Shown here one piece after another: positions 1-9,590 of a stretch of 64,000 bases of DNA. The notes beneath the pieces are model-generated. The model searched no databases and was not told where the DNA came from. It saw nothing but the letters and a program-made list of their open reading frames with translations. Within the stretch, counting starts at the first letter, position 1. Each line of letters opens with the position of its first letter. Source of the DNA: Amycolatopsis methanolica 239 (GTDB lineage: Bacteria; Actinomycetota; Actinomycetes; Mycobacteriales; Pseudonocardiaceae). The stretch covers positions 1,178,001-1,242,000 of the forward strand of contig NZ_CP009110.1 of the NCBI RefSeq assembly GCF_000739085.1. Reading direction: 5' to 3'. Made by a program: the position numbers and the translations under genes.

Positions 1-48
1 ACCCCCATCCGATGGTTGCGTCGGGTTGGTGGGTTCCGTGGTGGGGGT

Positions 49-125
49 GCTTCGCTGCTGGCTTCGCCAGGACGCTTCGCTGCTGGGGTTGTGAAGCTGG
101 TTCGCCAGGGTGCTTCGTGTTGGGG
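49..125. repeat. Imperfect short repeats at the window edge
   Basis: Positions 1-186 show no convincing gene. The stretch is G/T-rich and carries imperfect direct repeats: GCTTCGCTGCTGG at 49-61 and 74-86, TTCGCCAGG at 63-71 and 101-109, and a degenerate GCTTCGTGTTGGGG after 112. It lies just downstream of the IclR gene that ends at 187. No terminator with a T-run was seen. Its function is unknown. Confidence 0.4.
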
Positions 126-186
126 TGTTCGTTTCTGCGGGGGTGGGTGTGCCTGGCGTAGCAGGGGGCTGCGCGGTGGGTGTGTG

Positions 187-963
187 TCAGCGGGTGGTGG
201 GTGGGGGTTTGCCGCCCACCTGGCGTGTCAGTGCAGCTGCTGTCGTGGCGGTTTCCTGCGCCAGGTCGGGCCACGTTCGGGTGCATCCGGATTCGCAGAC
301 GTGGCGGAACGTCACCGCCACCGACGCCAGCGGGCGCCCGTTGTGGTCGAAGACCGCGTGCGCCACCGAGGCGAAATCGGCGGTCACCTGACCGTCCTCC
401 ACCGCCCAGCCGCGGGACCGCACCGCGGCCAGCGCCTGCCGCAGTTCGGCAGGCGACGTCGGGCCCCGGCCGGTGCGCGTGACGAACGAGCGCGGGTACA
501 GCGCCCGGACGTGCGCGTGCGGCAGGTAGGCCAGCAACACCTGGCCGCTCGCCGGCAGGTGCGCGGGCAACCGGACACCCACGTCGGTCACCAGCGTCTC
601 CGGCGCCGACGGCCGCTCCTTCAGCAGGTACAGCAACTCGTTGCCGTGCAGCACCCCCAGCTGCGCGGTGTGCCCCACCCGGTCGGCCAGCTTCCGCAAC
701 AACGGCGCCGCCAGCCGCTCCAGCGGGTCGTGCCGCAAGTACGCCGAACCCAGCTCGAACGCGGCGATCCCCAGCCCGTACCGGCGCTCGGCCGCCAGGT
801 GCACCACGAAACCCGCGGCCTCCAGCTCCGCCAGCAGGTGGTACGTCGTCGACCGCGGCAGGTCCAGCTCACGCGCGATCGCGGCGGCCGAGATCGGCCC
901 CGGCCGCGCCGCCAGCACCCGCAACACCGCCAGACCACGGCGCAGAGCGGGGACATCCGTCAT
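187..963 (-). CDS. IclR-family regulator of the hut operon
   Basis: A 258-residue IclR-family transcriptional regulator. An N-terminal winged helix-turn-helix (about residues 5-65, with the recognition region LDLPRSTTYHLLAELEAAG) is followed by the C-terminal IclR effector domain (about 75-255). It is transcribed divergently from hutH, with 72 bp between the two start codons, so it most likely controls histidine degradation, perhaps with urocanate or a later intermediate as effector (inference). The start chosen is the ATG at 961-963. It has no Shine-Dalgarno sequence because a perfect inverted repeat (965-982) abuts it, which suggests a leaderless or autoregulated transcript. Activator or repressor mode cannot be told from sequence. 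Confidence 0.85.
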   Translation of the reverse strand: MTDVPALRRGLAVLRVLAARPGPISAAAIARELDLPRSTTYHLLAELEAAGFVVHLAAERRYGLGIAAFELGSAYLRHDPLERLAAPLLRKLADRVGHTAQLGVLHGNELLYLLKERPSAPETLVTDVGVRLPAHLPASGQVLLAYLPHAHVRALYPRSFVTRTGRGPTSPAELRQALAAVRSRGWAVEDGQVTADFASVAHAVFDHNGRPLASVAVTFRHVCESGCTRTWPDLAQETATTAAALTRQVGGKPPPTTR

Positions 964-964
964 C

Positions 965-982
965 TGTCTGGGATACCAGACA
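965..982. promoter_or_regulatory. Operator-like palindrome between iclR and hutH
   Basis: TGTCTGG, a 4-nt GATA spacer, then CCAGACA: a perfect 7+7 bp inverted repeat. It sits 1 bp upstream of the IclR start codon and about 54 bp upstream of hutH. Size, symmetry and position suit the binding site of the adjacent IclR protein controlling both directions (inference). Confidence 0.6.
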
Positions 983-1035
983 CAACCACCCCGCGGGGAC
1001 CCCCGGCCGCCCCCGCGACGGAGTGCAATGACGAC

Positions 1036-2547
1036 ATGAGCACAGTGCGGTTGGACTCCGGGCCACTCGACCGGCAGCAGGTCGTCGCCGTCGCGCGGCA
1101 CGGCGCCACGGTCGAGCTCGCCGACGAGGTCCGCAAGACGCTCGGCGAGACCCGCCGCCACATCGACGCCCTCGCCGACGCCGACCAGCCGACCTACGGC
1201 ATCTCCACCGGCTTCGGCGCACTCGCGATCCGGCACATCCCGCCCGACCGCCGCACCGCGCTGCAACGCTCCCTGATCCGCTCGCACGCCGCCGGCACCG
1301 GTCCCGCCGTCGAGGCGGAGGTCGTGCGCGCCCTCATGCTCTTGCGCCTGCGCACCCTCGCCTCCGGGCACACCGGCGTCCGCCCGGCGACCGCGGACGC
1401 GCTGGCTGGGATGCTCAACGCCGGCATCGTCCCGGTCGTCCACGAGCACGGCTCGCTCGGCTGCTCGGGCGACCTCGCGCCGCTCGCGGCCGTCGCGCTG
1501 GCGATGATGGGCGAGGGCGAGGTGCTCGACGGCCGTCCCGCCGCGCAGGCCCTCGCCGAGGCCGGGATCGCGCCGGTGACCCTCGCCGAGAAGGAGGGGC
1601 TGGCCCTCACCAACGGCACCGACGGGATGCTCGGCATGCTCGTCCTCGCCCTGGACGACCTGAACCGCCTGCTCGACACCGCCGACCTCACGGCCGCGAT
1701 GAGCGTCGAGGCCCTCCTCGGCACCGACCGGGCGTTCGCGGCCGACCTGCAGCAGCTGCGCCCGCATCCCGGGCAGGCCCGCTCCGCGCGCCGGATGTTC
1801 GCCGCGCTCGCGGATTCGGAGATCGTCGCCAGCCACCGCGGCCCGGAGTGCACCCGGGTGCAGGACGCCTACTCGCTGCGCTGCGCGCCCCAGGTGCACG
1901 GCGCGGCCCGGGACACCGTCGCGCACGCCGAGCTGGTCGCCGACCGGGAACTCGCCGCCGCCATCGACAACCCGGTAGTCCTCGCCGACGGCCGGGTCGA
2001 GTCGAACGGAAACTTCCACGGCGCGCCACTGGCCTACGTGCTGGACTTCCTCGCCATCCCGGTCGCCGATGTCGCGAGCATCGCCGAGCGCCGCACCGAC
2101 CGGATGCTCGACGTGTCCCGCTCGCACGGTCTCCCCGCGTTCCTCGCCGACGACCCGGGCGTCGACTCCGGCCACATGATCGCCCAGTACACGCAGGCCG
2201 CGATTGTCAGCGGGCTGAAGCGGCTGGCCGTCCCGGCGTCGGTCGACTCGATCCCCAGCAGCGCCATGCAGGAGGACCACGTCTCGATGGGCTGGGCCGC
2301 GGCGCGAAAACTGCGCCGCGCGGTCGACGGGCTGACCTCGGTGCTGGCGATCGAGCTGCTGACCGCGGCCCGCGCGCTCGACTTCCGCGCGCCCCTGCGC
2401 CCCGCGCCGGTCACCGCCGCGGTGCGCGACCTGCTCCGGGAACGCGTCGCACCGCCGGGACCGGACCGCCACCTCGCCCCGGAAATCGCGGCCGCCGAGG
2501 AACTCGTCCGTTCGGGAGCCGCTCTCACCGCACTGGAGAAAGCATGA
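1036..2547 (+). CDS. hutH: Histidine ammonia-lyase
   Basis: Removes ammonia from L-histidine to give trans-urocanate, the first step of histidine utilisation; cytosolic homotetramer. The protein is 503 residues, normal for the family. The electrophilic MIO prosthetic group forms from residues around Ser144 in the motif [14 protein letters not shown]. Here the triad is Cys-Ser-Gly, as in Streptomyces HutH, rather than the Ala-Ser-Gly of most bacteria. The [14 protein letters not shown] and QEDHVSMG motifs of the aromatic amino acid lyase family are present. The start is the ATG at 1036, just after the intergenic operator; a much longer upstream reading frame has no support. It overlaps hutU by 4 nt (ATGA), so the operon is translationally coupled. 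Confidence 0.96.
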   Translation: MSTVRLDSGPLDRQQVVAVARHGATVELADEVRKTLGETRRHIDALADADQPTYGISTGFGALAIRHIPPDRRTALQRSLIRSHAAGTGPAVEAEVVRALMLLRLRTLASGHTGVRPATADALAGMLNAGIVPVVHEHGSLGCSGDLAPLAAVALAMMGEGEVLDGRPAAQALAEAGIAPVTLAEKEGLALTNGTDGMLGMLVLALDDLNRLLDTADLTAAMSVEALLGTDRAFAADLQQLRPHPGQARSARRMFAALADSEIVASHRGPECTRVQDAYSLRCAPQVHGAARDTVAHAELVADRELAAAIDNPVVLADGRVESNGNFHGAPLAYVLDFLAIPVADVASIAERRTDRMLDVSRSHGLPAFLADDPGVDSGHMIAQYTQAAIVSGLKRLAVPASVDSIPSSAMQEDHVSMGWAAARKLRRAVDGLTSVLAIELLTAARALDFRAPLRPAPVTAAVRDLLRERVAPPGPDRHLAPEIAAAEELVRSGAALTALEKA

Positions 2548-4196
2548 GCCGCACCGTCCGGGCCGCCCGCGGGACCACGCTGACGGCCAAGAACTGGCAG
2601 ACCGAAGCCGCGATGCGGATGCTGCACAACAACCTCGACCCCGAGGTCGCCGAGCGCCCGCAGGACCTGGTCGTCTACGGCGGCACCGGCAAGGCCGCCC
2701 GCGACTGGGCGAGCTTCGACGCGATCACCCGCTGCCTCACCGGGCTCGAGCAGGACGAGACCCTGCTGGTGCAGTCCGGCAAGCCGGTGGGCGTGTTCCG
2801 CACGCACGAGTGGGCCCCCCGCGTGCTGATCGCGAACTCGAACCTGGTCGGGGACTGGGCGACCTGGCCCGAGTTCCGTCGGCTGGAGAAGCTCGGCCTC
2901 ACGATGTACGGGCAGATGACCGCCGGGTCCTGGATCTACATCGGCACGCAGGGCATCCTGCAGGGCACCTACGAAACGTTCGCCGCCGTGGCGGAGAAAC
3001 GGTTCGGCGGCACCCTGCGCGGCACGCTCACTGTGACCGCCGGGCTGGGCGGCATGGGTGGCGCGCAACCGCTCGCGATCACCATGAACGGTGGCGCCGC
3101 GCTGGTCGTCGAATGCGACGCCGCCCGAGCCCGCCGTCGCCTGGAGACCCGGTACCTCGACGAGCTCGCGTCCGATGTGGACGCCGCCGTGCGCCGGGTC
3201 GCCGGGGCGAAGAAGGCCGGCGAGGCCGTGTCGGTCGGCGTGATCGGCAACGCCGCCGAGGTGCTGCCCGAGCTGCTGCGCCGCGGGCTCGAGGCGGACA
3301 TCGTGACCGACCAGACCTCCGCGCACGACCCGCTCGCCTACCTGCCGATCGGCGTCGACGTCGCCGACTGGCACGACTACGCGTCCGAGAAGCCCGACGA
3401 GGTCACCGACCGCTCGCGCGAGTCGATGGCCGAGCACGTGGGCGCGATGCTCGGTTTCCTGGACGCCGGTGCTGAAGTGTTCGACTACGGCAACTCCTTA
3501 CGTGGTGAGGCGAAACTCGGCGGCTGTGAGCGGGCCTTCGACTACCCGGGTTTCGTGCCCGCCTACATCCGTCCGTTGTTCTGCGAGGGCAAGGGACCGT
3601 TCCGCTGGGCCGCGCTCTCCGGCGACCCGGCGGACATCGCCGCGACCGACCGCGCCGTCCTCGACCTGTTCGGGGACAACGAGACCCTCACCCGGTGGAT
3701 CCGGCTAGCCGGCGAACGGGTGGCGTATCAAGGGCTTCCGGCACGCATCTGCTGGCTCGGCTACGGCGAACGGCACCTCGCCGGGCTGCGGTTCAACGAG
3801 ATGGTGGCTTCCGGTGAGCTGAGCGCGCCGGTGGTGATCGGCCGCGACCACCTCGACGCCGGCAGCGTGGCCTCCCCGTACCGCGAGACCGAGGCGATGG
3901 CCGACGGCTCGGACGCCATCGCCGACTGGCCAGTGCTCAACGCGCTGGTCAACACCGCCTCCGGCGCCAGCTGGGTGTCGCTGCACCACGGCGGGGGCGT
4001 CGGCATGGGCCGCTCGATCCACGCGGGTCAGGTGTGCGTGGCCGACGGCACGCCGCTGGCCGCGCAGAAGATCGAACGGGTGCTGACCAACGACCCCGGC
4101 ATGGGCGTGATCCGGCATGTCGACGCCGGGTACCAGCGTGCGGCCGAGGTGGCGCGGGACCGGGGCGTGCGCGTGCCGATGCGGGAGGAGGCGTGA
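2544..4196 (+). CDS. hutU: Urocanate hydratase (urocanase)
   Basis: Converts urocanate to 4-imidazolone-5-propionate, the second step of the hut pathway, using tightly bound NAD+ as an electrophile. At 550 residues it has the family's full length. The nucleotide-binding motif [12 protein letters not shown] lies near residues 166-177. Typical urocanase segments follow: [13 protein letters not shown], a [24 protein letters not shown] stretch with the conserved active-site Cys near 347, and [17 protein letters not shown] close to the C-terminus. The ATG overlaps the hutH stop, and its own stop overlaps the GTG of the next gene. Confidence 0.97.
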   Translation: MSRTVRAARGTTLTAKNWQTEAAMRMLHNNLDPEVAERPQDLVVYGGTGKAARDWASFDAITRCLTGLEQDETLLVQSGKPVGVFRTHEWAPRVLIANSNLVGDWATWPEFRRLEKLGLTMYGQMTAGSWIYIGTQGILQGTYETFAAVAEKRFGGTLRGTLTVTAGLGGMGGAQPLAITMNGGAALVVECDAARARRRLETRYLDELASDVDAAVRRVAGAKKAGEAVSVGVIGNAAEVLPELLRRGLEADIVTDQTSAHDPLAYLPIGVDVADWHDYASEKPDEVTDRSRESMAEHVGAMLGFLDAGAEVFDYGNSLRGEAKLGGCERAFDYPGFVPAYIRPLFCEGKGPFRWAALSGDPADIAATDRAVLDLFGDNETLTRWIRLAGERVAYQGLPARICWLGYGERHLAGLRFNEMVASGELSAPVVIGRDHLDAGSVASPYRETEAMADGSDAIADWPVLNALVNTASGASWVSLHHGGGVGMGRSIHAGQVCVADGTPLAAQKIERVLTNDPGMGVIRHVDAGYQRAAEVARDRGVRVPMREEA

Positions 4197-5353
4197 GCCT
4201 GCTCGACGATCTCGCCGATGTCGGCCGTGCCCCCGGCGGAGGATACGCGCGCCACGGGTTCGACCGCGCCGAGACCGAGATGCGCGAGTGGTTCCGGGAG
4301 GAGGCCGGGCGGCGCGGGCTGGACGTCGAGACCGACCGCAACGGGAACCTGTGGGCGTGGTGGGGCGCGCAGGGGCCGGACGCGCTGGTGACCGGCAGCC
4401 ACCTCGACTCGGTGCCCGGCGGCGGCGCCTTCGACGGACCGCTCGGCGTGGTCAGCGCGCTGGCGGCCGTCTCCCGGTTGCAGGACGATGGTTTCCGCCC
4501 CGCGAAGCCGTTCGCGGTGGTCGTCTTCGCCGAGGAGGAGGGCGGCCGGTTCGGCGTGCCCTGCCTCGGCTCACGGCTGCTGACCGGTGCCCTCGACCCG
4601 GGCCGGGCGCGTGCTCTGCGCGATCCGGACGGGACGACGCTCGCCGAGGCAGCCGCGGAGGCGGGTGTGGATCCGCGGCACTTGGGGCGTGACGACGTTG
4701 CCCTCGGCCGCATCGGCACGTTCGTCGAACTGCACGTCGAGCAGGGGCGGGGGCTGGACGTGCCGGTGGGCGTCGGCAGCACGGTCCTGGAGCACGGGCG
4801 GTGGCGGTTCTCGTTCACCGGACAAGGGAACCACGCGGGTACGACAATTTTGCGCGATCGCCGGGACCCGATGTTGCCGGCGGCGGAAACCGTGCTGGCG
4901 GCTCGCAAAATCGCATCCACAATGGACACCCGGGCCACGGTGGGCCGGCTCGTGCCGCACCCGGGTGGGACGAACGTCATCCCGTCCACCGTGGACCTGT
5001 GGCTGGACGCACGGGGGAACAGCCGCGAAGTGGTCGCGGAGCTGACTGAGGCGGCCGAGCAGGCAGCGGCCGCGGAAGGGTGCGCGGTCACCGTCAGCGA
5101 AGAGTCCTACGGCTGCACCGTCACGTTCGACGCCGGGCTGCGCGACCGCCTGACCGGCCTGCTGAACGCTCCCGAACTGCCCACCGGCGCCGGGCACGAC
5201 GCCGCGATCCTCGCCGCGCACGTGCCGACCGCGATGCTCTACGTGCGCAACCCGACCGGGATCAGCCATGCGCCGGAGGAGTTCGCCGAGGACGCCGACG
5301 TCGAGGAGGGCGTGGTCGCGCTCACCCGGGTGCTGGAGGCGTTGTCGACATGA
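4193..5353 (+). CDS. M20-family amidohydrolase of the hut operon (allantoate amidohydrolase/N-carbamoylase-like)
   Basis: A 386-residue zinc/manganese-dependent amidohydrolase of the peptidase M20 / N-carbamoyl-L-amino-acid hydrolase family. Visible metal-site motifs are [18 protein letters not shown] (His70, Asp near 81), the Glu-Glu pair in [11 protein letters not shown] (about 117), VELHVEQG (His about 181) and the C-terminal GAGHDA. Automatic annotation would call it allantoate amidohydrolase, but it sits inside the hut operon, overlapping hutU and hutF by 4 nt each. HutF makes N-formyl-L-glutamate and no HutG deformylase is present here. The context therefore suggests this enzyme hydrolyses N-formylglutamate (inference). 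The same gene order is known from Streptomyces. GTG start at 4193. Confidence 0.85.
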   Translation: MSLLDDLADVGRAPGGGYARHGFDRAETEMREWFREEAGRRGLDVETDRNGNLWAWWGAQGPDALVTGSHLDSVPGGGAFDGPLGVVSALAAVSRLQDDGFRPAKPFAVVVFAEEEGGRFGVPCLGSRLLTGALDPGRARALRDPDGTTLAEAAAEAGVDPRHLGRDDVALGRIGTFVELHVEQGRGLDVPVGVGSTVLEHGRWRFSFTGQGNHAGTTILRDRRDPMLPAAETVLAARKIASTMDTRATVGRLVPHPGGTNVIPSTVDLWLDARGNSREVVAELTEAAEQAAAAEGCAVTVSEESYGCTVTFDAGLRDRLTGLLNAPELPTGAGHDAAILAAHVPTAMLYVRNPTGISHAPEEFAEDADVEEGVVALTRVLEALST

Positions 5354-6627
5354 CGACCTTGTGGGCCGAGCACGCGTGGCTGCCGGAGGGCGTCGCTTCC
5401 GCGGTGCGCCTGGAGATCACCGACGGCGTCTTCACCGACGTCAGCCCCGGCGCGCCACGCCAAGGAAGCGCACTGCCCGGGCTCGTGCTGCCCGGTTTCG
5501 CCAACGGGCACTCGCACGCGTTCCACCGGGCCCTGCGTGGCCGGACGCACCACGACCGCGGCACGTTCTGGACCTGGCGCGAGCGGATGTACGCGCTGGC
5601 CGAGCGACTCGACCCGGACTCCTACCACCGGCTCGCGCGGGCCGTCTACGCCGAAATGGCGCTCGCCGGGTACACGGCTGTGGGCGAGTTCCACTACCTC
5701 CACCACGCGCCGGGCGGGCGGCGCTACGCCGACCCGAACGCGATGGGCCACGCCCTGGTCCAGGCGGCCGAGGACGCGGGCATCCGGCTCACCCTGCTGG
5801 ACACCTGCTACCTCACCGGCGGCTTCGCGCGCGAGCTGTCCGGCGTGCAACTGCGGTTCGGCGACGGGGACGTGGACGGCTGGGCCACGCGCGTGGCCGC
5901 ACTGAAACCGGACTCGGCGCTGGTCGGGGCGGCCGTGCACTCCGTGCGGGCGGTCCCGGCCGAGCAGCTGCCGTTCTTCGCCGACTGGGACGGCCCGTTG
6001 CACGTCCACCTGTCCGAACAACGCGCCGAGAACGAGGACTGCCTCGCACACCACGGCTGCACCCCGGCCGAACTGCTGGACCGCGCCGGCGTCCTGGGCC
6101 AGGACACCGTCGCGGTGCACGGCACCCACCTGACGGCCACGGACCTCGGACTGCTGTCGCAGGTCTGCTTCTGCCCGACCACGGAACGCGACCTCGGCGA
6201 CGGCATCGGCGAGGCACGACGCCTGGCGGACGCGGGCGTAAGGCTCAGCCTCGGCAGCGACAGCCAGGCCGTGATCGACCCGTTCGAGGAGCTGCGCGCG
6301 CTCGAACTGCACGAACGGCTCGCGTCGGAGGCGCGCGGGCGCTTCGGCGCCGCCGAACTGGTGGCCGCGGGCACCCATCACGCCGCGATCGGACGCGACG
6401 GTGGGCGGCTGGCCGCGGGGGAGCCCGCCGATCTGGTCGTCGTCGCACTGGACTCGGTCCGCACGGCGGGAACCGAGCCGGCAGGCGCCGTGTTCGCCGC
6501 CTCGGCCGCCGACGTGACCGACGTCCTTGTTGGGGGCCGGTGGATCGTGCGGGACCGGGCGCACCGGCTGGTCGACCGCCCGGCGACGGTGCTGGCCGAG
6601 GAGGTGGCGGCGCTGTGGCAGTCCTGA
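5350..6627 (+). CDS. hutF: Formimidoylglutamate deiminase
   Basis: An amidohydrolase-superfamily deiminase that turns N-formimidoyl-L-glutamate into N-formyl-L-glutamate and ammonia. This is the five-step branch of histidine degradation. The protein has 425 residues and a TIM-barrel metal centre: [20 protein letters not shown] near residues 53-72 supplies the first two His ligands. Later motifs are HVHLSEQ (about 218), AVHGTHLT (about 257) and the Asp in [18 protein letters not shown] (about 303). It overlaps the upstream M20 gene by 4 nt and hutI by 13 nt. The motif set distinguishes it from HutI and from guanine deaminases. Confidence 0.93.
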   Translation: MTTLWAEHAWLPEGVASAVRLEITDGVFTDVSPGAPRQGSALPGLVLPGFANGHSHAFHRALRGRTHHDRGTFWTWRERMYALAERLDPDSYHRLARAVYAEMALAGYTAVGEFHYLHHAPGGRRYADPNAMGHALVQAAEDAGIRLTLLDTCYLTGGFARELSGVQLRFGDGDVDGWATRVAALKPDSALVGAAVHSVRAVPAEQLPFFADWDGPLHVHLSEQRAENEDCLAHHGCTPAELLDRAGVLGQDTVAVHGTHLTATDLGLLSQVCFCPTTERDLGDGIGEARRLADAGVRLSLGSDSQAVIDPFEELRALELHERLASEARGRFGAAELVAAGTHHAAIGRDGGRLAAGEPADLVVVALDSVRTAGTEPAGAVFAASAADVTDVLVGGRWIVRDRAHRLVDRPATVLAEEVAALWQS

Positions 6628-7760
6628 TCACCGGCATCGGCGAGCTGACCACGAACGACGACGAACTCGGCACGCTCACCGGCGCCGCGATCGTCTTCGA
6701 CGGCCCCGCCATCGCCTGGGTCGGCCCTGCCGCGGCCGCGCCGGACGCCGACGAGCGGATCGACGTCGAGGGCCGCGCCGCGCTGCCCGGCTGGGTCGAC
6801 AGCCACACGCACCTCGTGTTCGCCGGCGACCGCACCGCCGAGTTCGAGGCCAGGATGGCTGGTCAGCCCTACTCTGCGGGTGGCATCGCGGTCACGGTGG
6901 ACGCGACCCGCGCGGCGACCGACGCGGAACTGACCGCCAACCTGCGGCGGCACGTGTCCGAGGCCGTGCGCCAGGGCACGACCTGCCTGGAGACCAAGAC
7001 CGGCTACGGGCTGACCGTGGCCGACGAGGTCCGCGCCGCCCGCATCGCCGCCGCGGTCGCCGACGAGGTCACCTTCCTCGGCGCCCACCTGGTGCCGCCC
7101 GGCGCGGACGCGGCGTCCTATGTGGATCTTGTCTGCGGGGAGATGCTGGACGCCGTGGCGGGGTCGGTGCGCTGGGCGGACGTGTTCTGCGAGACGGGCG
7201 CGTTCGACGAGGCCCAGTCGGAGCGGGTCCTGCGGGCCGCCGCGCGGCGCGGCCTCGGTCTGCGGGTGCACGGCAACCAGCTCGGCCCCGGGCCGGGGGT
7301 GCGGCTCGCGGTCCGGATGGGTGCGGCCAGTGTCGACCATTGCTCCCATTTGTCCGACTCGGATGTCGAGGCCCTCGCGTCGTCGGACACCGTCGCGACC
7401 CTGTTGCCCGCCTGCGACCTGTCCACCCGCCAACCGCTCGCGCCCGCCCGCAGGCTGCTCGACGCGGGAGCCACGGTGGCACTGGCCACCAACGCGAATC
7501 CGGGCAGTTCGTACACCACGTCGATGGGCTTCTGCGTGGCGACCGCCGTCCTGCAGATGGGCCTGTCCGTGGCAGAGGCAGTGCGCGCGGCGACCCTCGG
7601 TGGGGCGCGGGCCCTCCGCCGCACCGACGTCGGCGTGCTCCGCCCGGGCGCGCGAGCCGACCTGCACGTGCTCGACGCGCCGTCCCGGACGCACCTCGCC
7701 TACCGGCCCGGCGTGCCCCTGACCTGGCGGGTCTGGCGACGCGGTTCCCGTGTGGCGTAA
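6615..7760 (+). CDS. hutI: Imidazolonepropionase
   Basis: Hydrolyses 4-imidazolone-5-propionate to N-formimidoyl-L-glutamate, the third hut step; cytosolic metal-dependent amidohydrolase. It has 381 residues. Metal ligands are His64 and His66 in [12 protein letters not shown], with further ligands in [23 protein letters not shown] and the Asn-rich [16 protein letters not shown] segment (family Asp position shown as Asn-Ala-Asn-Pro-Gly). The start is taken as the GTG at 6615, inside the end of hutF, because family members begin just before the first beta strand. It is the last gene of the hut operon; an 84-bp gap precedes the phosphate permease. Confidence 0.93.
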   Translation: MAVLITGIGELTTNDDELGTLTGAAIVFDGPAIAWVGPAAAAPDADERIDVEGRAALPGWVDSHTHLVFAGDRTAEFEARMAGQPYSAGGIAVTVDATRAATDAELTANLRRHVSEAVRQGTTCLETKTGYGLTVADEVRAARIAAAVADEVTFLGAHLVPPGADAASYVDLVCGEMLDAVAGSVRWADVFCETGAFDEAQSERVLRAAARRGLGLRVHGNQLGPGPGVRLAVRMGAASVDHCSHLSDSDVEALASSDTVATLLPACDLSTRQPLAPARRLLDAGATVALATNANPGSSYTTSMGFCVATAVLQMGLSVAEAVRAATLGGARALRRTDVGVLRPGARADLHVLDAPSRTHLAYRPGVPLTWRVWRRGSRVA

Positions 7761-7844
7761 GGCAAATCACTCCGAGGTCACGGTTCACCGCGAGTTCCTC
7801 GGCCGAGGTGGGTGATCGTTCACCCGAAAGGTACCGTGGGAGGT

Positions 7845-8966
7845 GTGGACCTCTCGCTGATCGTCCTGGTGGTCATCGTCGCCGCATTGGCCTTCGACTT
7901 CACCAACGGTTTCCACGACACCGCCAACGCCATGGCCACCTCCATCGCGACCGGCGCCTTGAAACCCAAGGTCGCGGTCACGATCTCCGCCATTCTCAAC
8001 CTGATCGGCGCGTTCCTGTCGGTCGAGGTCGCCAGAACCATCTCCGGCGGCATCGTCGACGACGCGAAGGTCACCCCCGTGGTCGTCTTCGCCGGACTCG
8101 TCGGTGCGATCCTGTGGAACCTGGTGACCTGGCTGGTCGGCCTGCCGTCCAGCTCCTCGCACGCCCTGTTCGGCGGCCTGATCGGCGCCACCTGGGTCGC
8201 CTCCGGAGCCGACGCGGTGCACTTCGCGCAGGTCGTGCAGAAGGTCCTGATCCCCGCGGTGGCCTCGCCGCTGGTGGCCGGGCTGGTCGCGATCGTCGGC
8301 ACCTACCTCGTCTACCGGATCACCGCGAAGGTGCGGCAGGACGTGGTGAGCAAGTCGTTCAAGCGCGCGCAGGTGCTGTCGGCGTCGCTGGTCTCACTCG
8401 CGCACGGCACGAACGACGCGCAGAAGACGATGGGGGTCATCACGCTCACGCTGATCTCCTCCGGCGCGCTGGCCGCCGGGTCCGGACCGCCGCTGTGGGT
8501 CGTGCTCAGCGCCGGGCTGGCGATCGCGCTGGGCACCTACATGGGCGGCTGGCGGATCATCCACACGATGGGCCGCAAGATCACCGACGTCCAGACACCG
8601 CAGGGGTTCGCCGCCGAGACCAGCGCGGCCGCCACGATCCTGGCGTCCTCGCACCTCGGGTTCGCGTTGTCCACCACCCACGTCTGCTCGGGCGGCATCA
8701 TCGGATCCGGCGTCGGACGACGGCTGGCCGAGGTGCGCTGGAGCGTCGCGGGCCGGATGGTGCTGGCGTGGCTGCTGACCCTGCCCGCTGCGGCCGCGGT
8801 CGGCGCGGTCGCGGCGAAGGTCGCGACCATGGGCACCGTCGGCACTGTGGTCGTCGGCCTGGTGCTGGTCGCGGCGGCGCTGGGCATCTGGCTGTGGTCG
8901 CGGCGCAACCCGGTGACGCCGCAGTCCGTGGCCGAGCCCGAGCAAGCCGTTCCGGTGGCGGTCTGA
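7845..8966 (+). CDS. pit: Low-affinity inorganic phosphate permease (PiT family)
   Basis: A polytopic membrane protein that imports metal-phosphate complexes with protons. Both PiT signature repeats are visible: DFTNGFHDTANAMATS near the N-terminus and SLAHGTNDAQKTMG in the middle, each in a membrane helix. About ten hydrophobic helices are predicted by eye. The start is uncertain. GTG at 7845 puts the first residues directly before helix 1 as in relatives, but its GGGAGG is only 1 nt away; GTG codons at 7836 and 7812 would add 3 or 11 residues. A small membrane protein follows 11 nt downstream. Confidence 0.9.
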   Translation: MDLSLIVLVVIVAALAFDFTNGFHDTANAMATSIATGALKPKVAVTISAILNLIGAFLSVEVARTISGGIVDDAKVTPVVVFAGLVGAILWNLVTWLVGLPSSSSHALFGGLIGATWVASGADAVHFAQVVQKVLIPAVASPLVAGLVAIVGTYLVYRITAKVRQDVVSKSFKRAQVLSASLVSLAHGTNDAQKTMGVITLTLISSGALAAGSGPPLWVVLSAGLAIALGTYMGGWRIIHTMGRKITDVQTPQGFAAETSAAATILASSHLGFALSTTHVCSGGIIGSGVGRRLAEVRWSVAGRMVLAWLLTLPAAAAVGAVAAKVATMGTVGTVVVGLVLVAAALGIWLWSRRNPVTPQSVAEPEQAVPVAV

Positions 8967-8977
8967 GGAGGCTTTCC

Positions 8978-9202
8978 GTGCACATCGACTGGGCTGCGCT
9001 CGGCAGCGTGTTCGTGACGGCACTGGCGGCGGTGGCCGTGGTGACCGGGCTGTTCGCGGTCGGCGTCCGCGGTGTCGCCGCCCGTGCCGACGCCAGGGAG
9101 ACGGGCGCGAGCGGCACGGCGGGCGCGGTGACGGCGGGCGTCTGCTTCGCCGCGTGCGCGGCCGTCGTGCTCTACGGCATCTACCTCATCGTCACCGCGT
9201 GA
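8978..9202 (+). CDS. Small two-helix membrane protein downstream of pit
   Basis: A 74-residue protein with two hydrophobic segments, about residues 8-30 and 50-73, separated by a short Arg/Asp/Thr-rich loop. The GTG start at 8978 is preceded by a good GAGGAG ribosome site at 8965-8970. It is co-transcribed with pit, and small proteins of this kind commonly follow actinobacterial pit genes, so a subunit or regulatory role with the permease is plausible but unproven. The last 22 nt overlap the convergent VOC gene. No catalytic motif is seen. Confidence 0.7.
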   Translation: MHIDWAALGSVFVTALAAVAVVTGLFAVGVRGVAARADARETGASGTAGAVTAGVCFAACAAVVLYGIYLIVTA

Positions 9203-9546
9203 GCGAGCACGTTCACCACTGAGCCGCTCGGATCGGCGACGAAGAAGCGCCGCACACCCCACGCCTCGTCGGTGAGCGGGTAGACGACGTGCAGGCCTCT
9301 GGCGACGGCTTCGGCGTGGGACGCGTCGACGGCGTCCGGAGTGCCCACGTCGATGCCGAAACGCGGTTCGGGCGACCCGGGCCGCTGGACGATGATCTGC
9401 GCGGCCGGGTTGCCGGGCGAGCGCAGGTTGAGCACCGGGTCCTCCATGGCCACATCGAGGCCGAGGACGCCGACGTAGAAGTCCCGCACCGGAGCGGGGT
9501 CCGTCGTGGTGAGGTAGGGCACTATCCGCTGGATCATGCCGTCCAT
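9181..9546 (-). CDS. VOC (glyoxalase/bleomycin-resistance) family protein
   Basis: A 121-residue single-domain protein of the vicinal oxygen chelate fold. It begins MIQRIVPYLTTTDPAPVRDF, includes FYVGVLGLDVAMEDP near residues 24-38, and ends with the typical RRFFVADPSGSVVNVLAH strand. The family includes glyoxalases, dioxygenases and binding proteins; nothing here fixes a substrate. It is a single gene convergent with the small membrane protein. Confidence 0.8.
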   Translation of the reverse strand: MDGMIQRIVPYLTTTDPAPVRDFYVGVLGLDVAMEDPVLNLRSPGNPAAQIIVQRPGSPEPRFGIDVGTPDAVDASHAEAVARGLHVVYPLTDEAWGVRRFFVADPSGSVVNVLAHAVTMR

Positions 9547-9590
9547 GGTGGTGCCCGCGGAGGGCCGCCGGCTTGGACGAATGGGAACGG

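Noticed and set aside
1450-1475. Cys-Ser-Gly instead of Ala-Ser-Gly at the MIO site of histidine ammonia-lyase
   Set aside because: This variant is known from Streptomyces and other actinobacterial HutH proteins and still forms the MIO group, so it is not novel.
187-2472. A 761-codon open frame on the minus strand covering iclR and hutH
   Set aside because: Only the last 258 codons match a family (IclR). The rest is antisense to hutH in GC-rich DNA, where long shadow frames are common.
4193-5353. Calling the M20 enzyme allantoate amidohydrolase with a purine-degradation role
   Set aside because: No other ureide or purine genes are nearby, and it is coupled within the hut operon.
7797-7808. 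CCTCGGCCGAGG palindrome upstream of pit considered as an operator
   Set aside because: A 12-bp GC-only palindrome is expected often by chance in this composition, and no linked regulator supports it.
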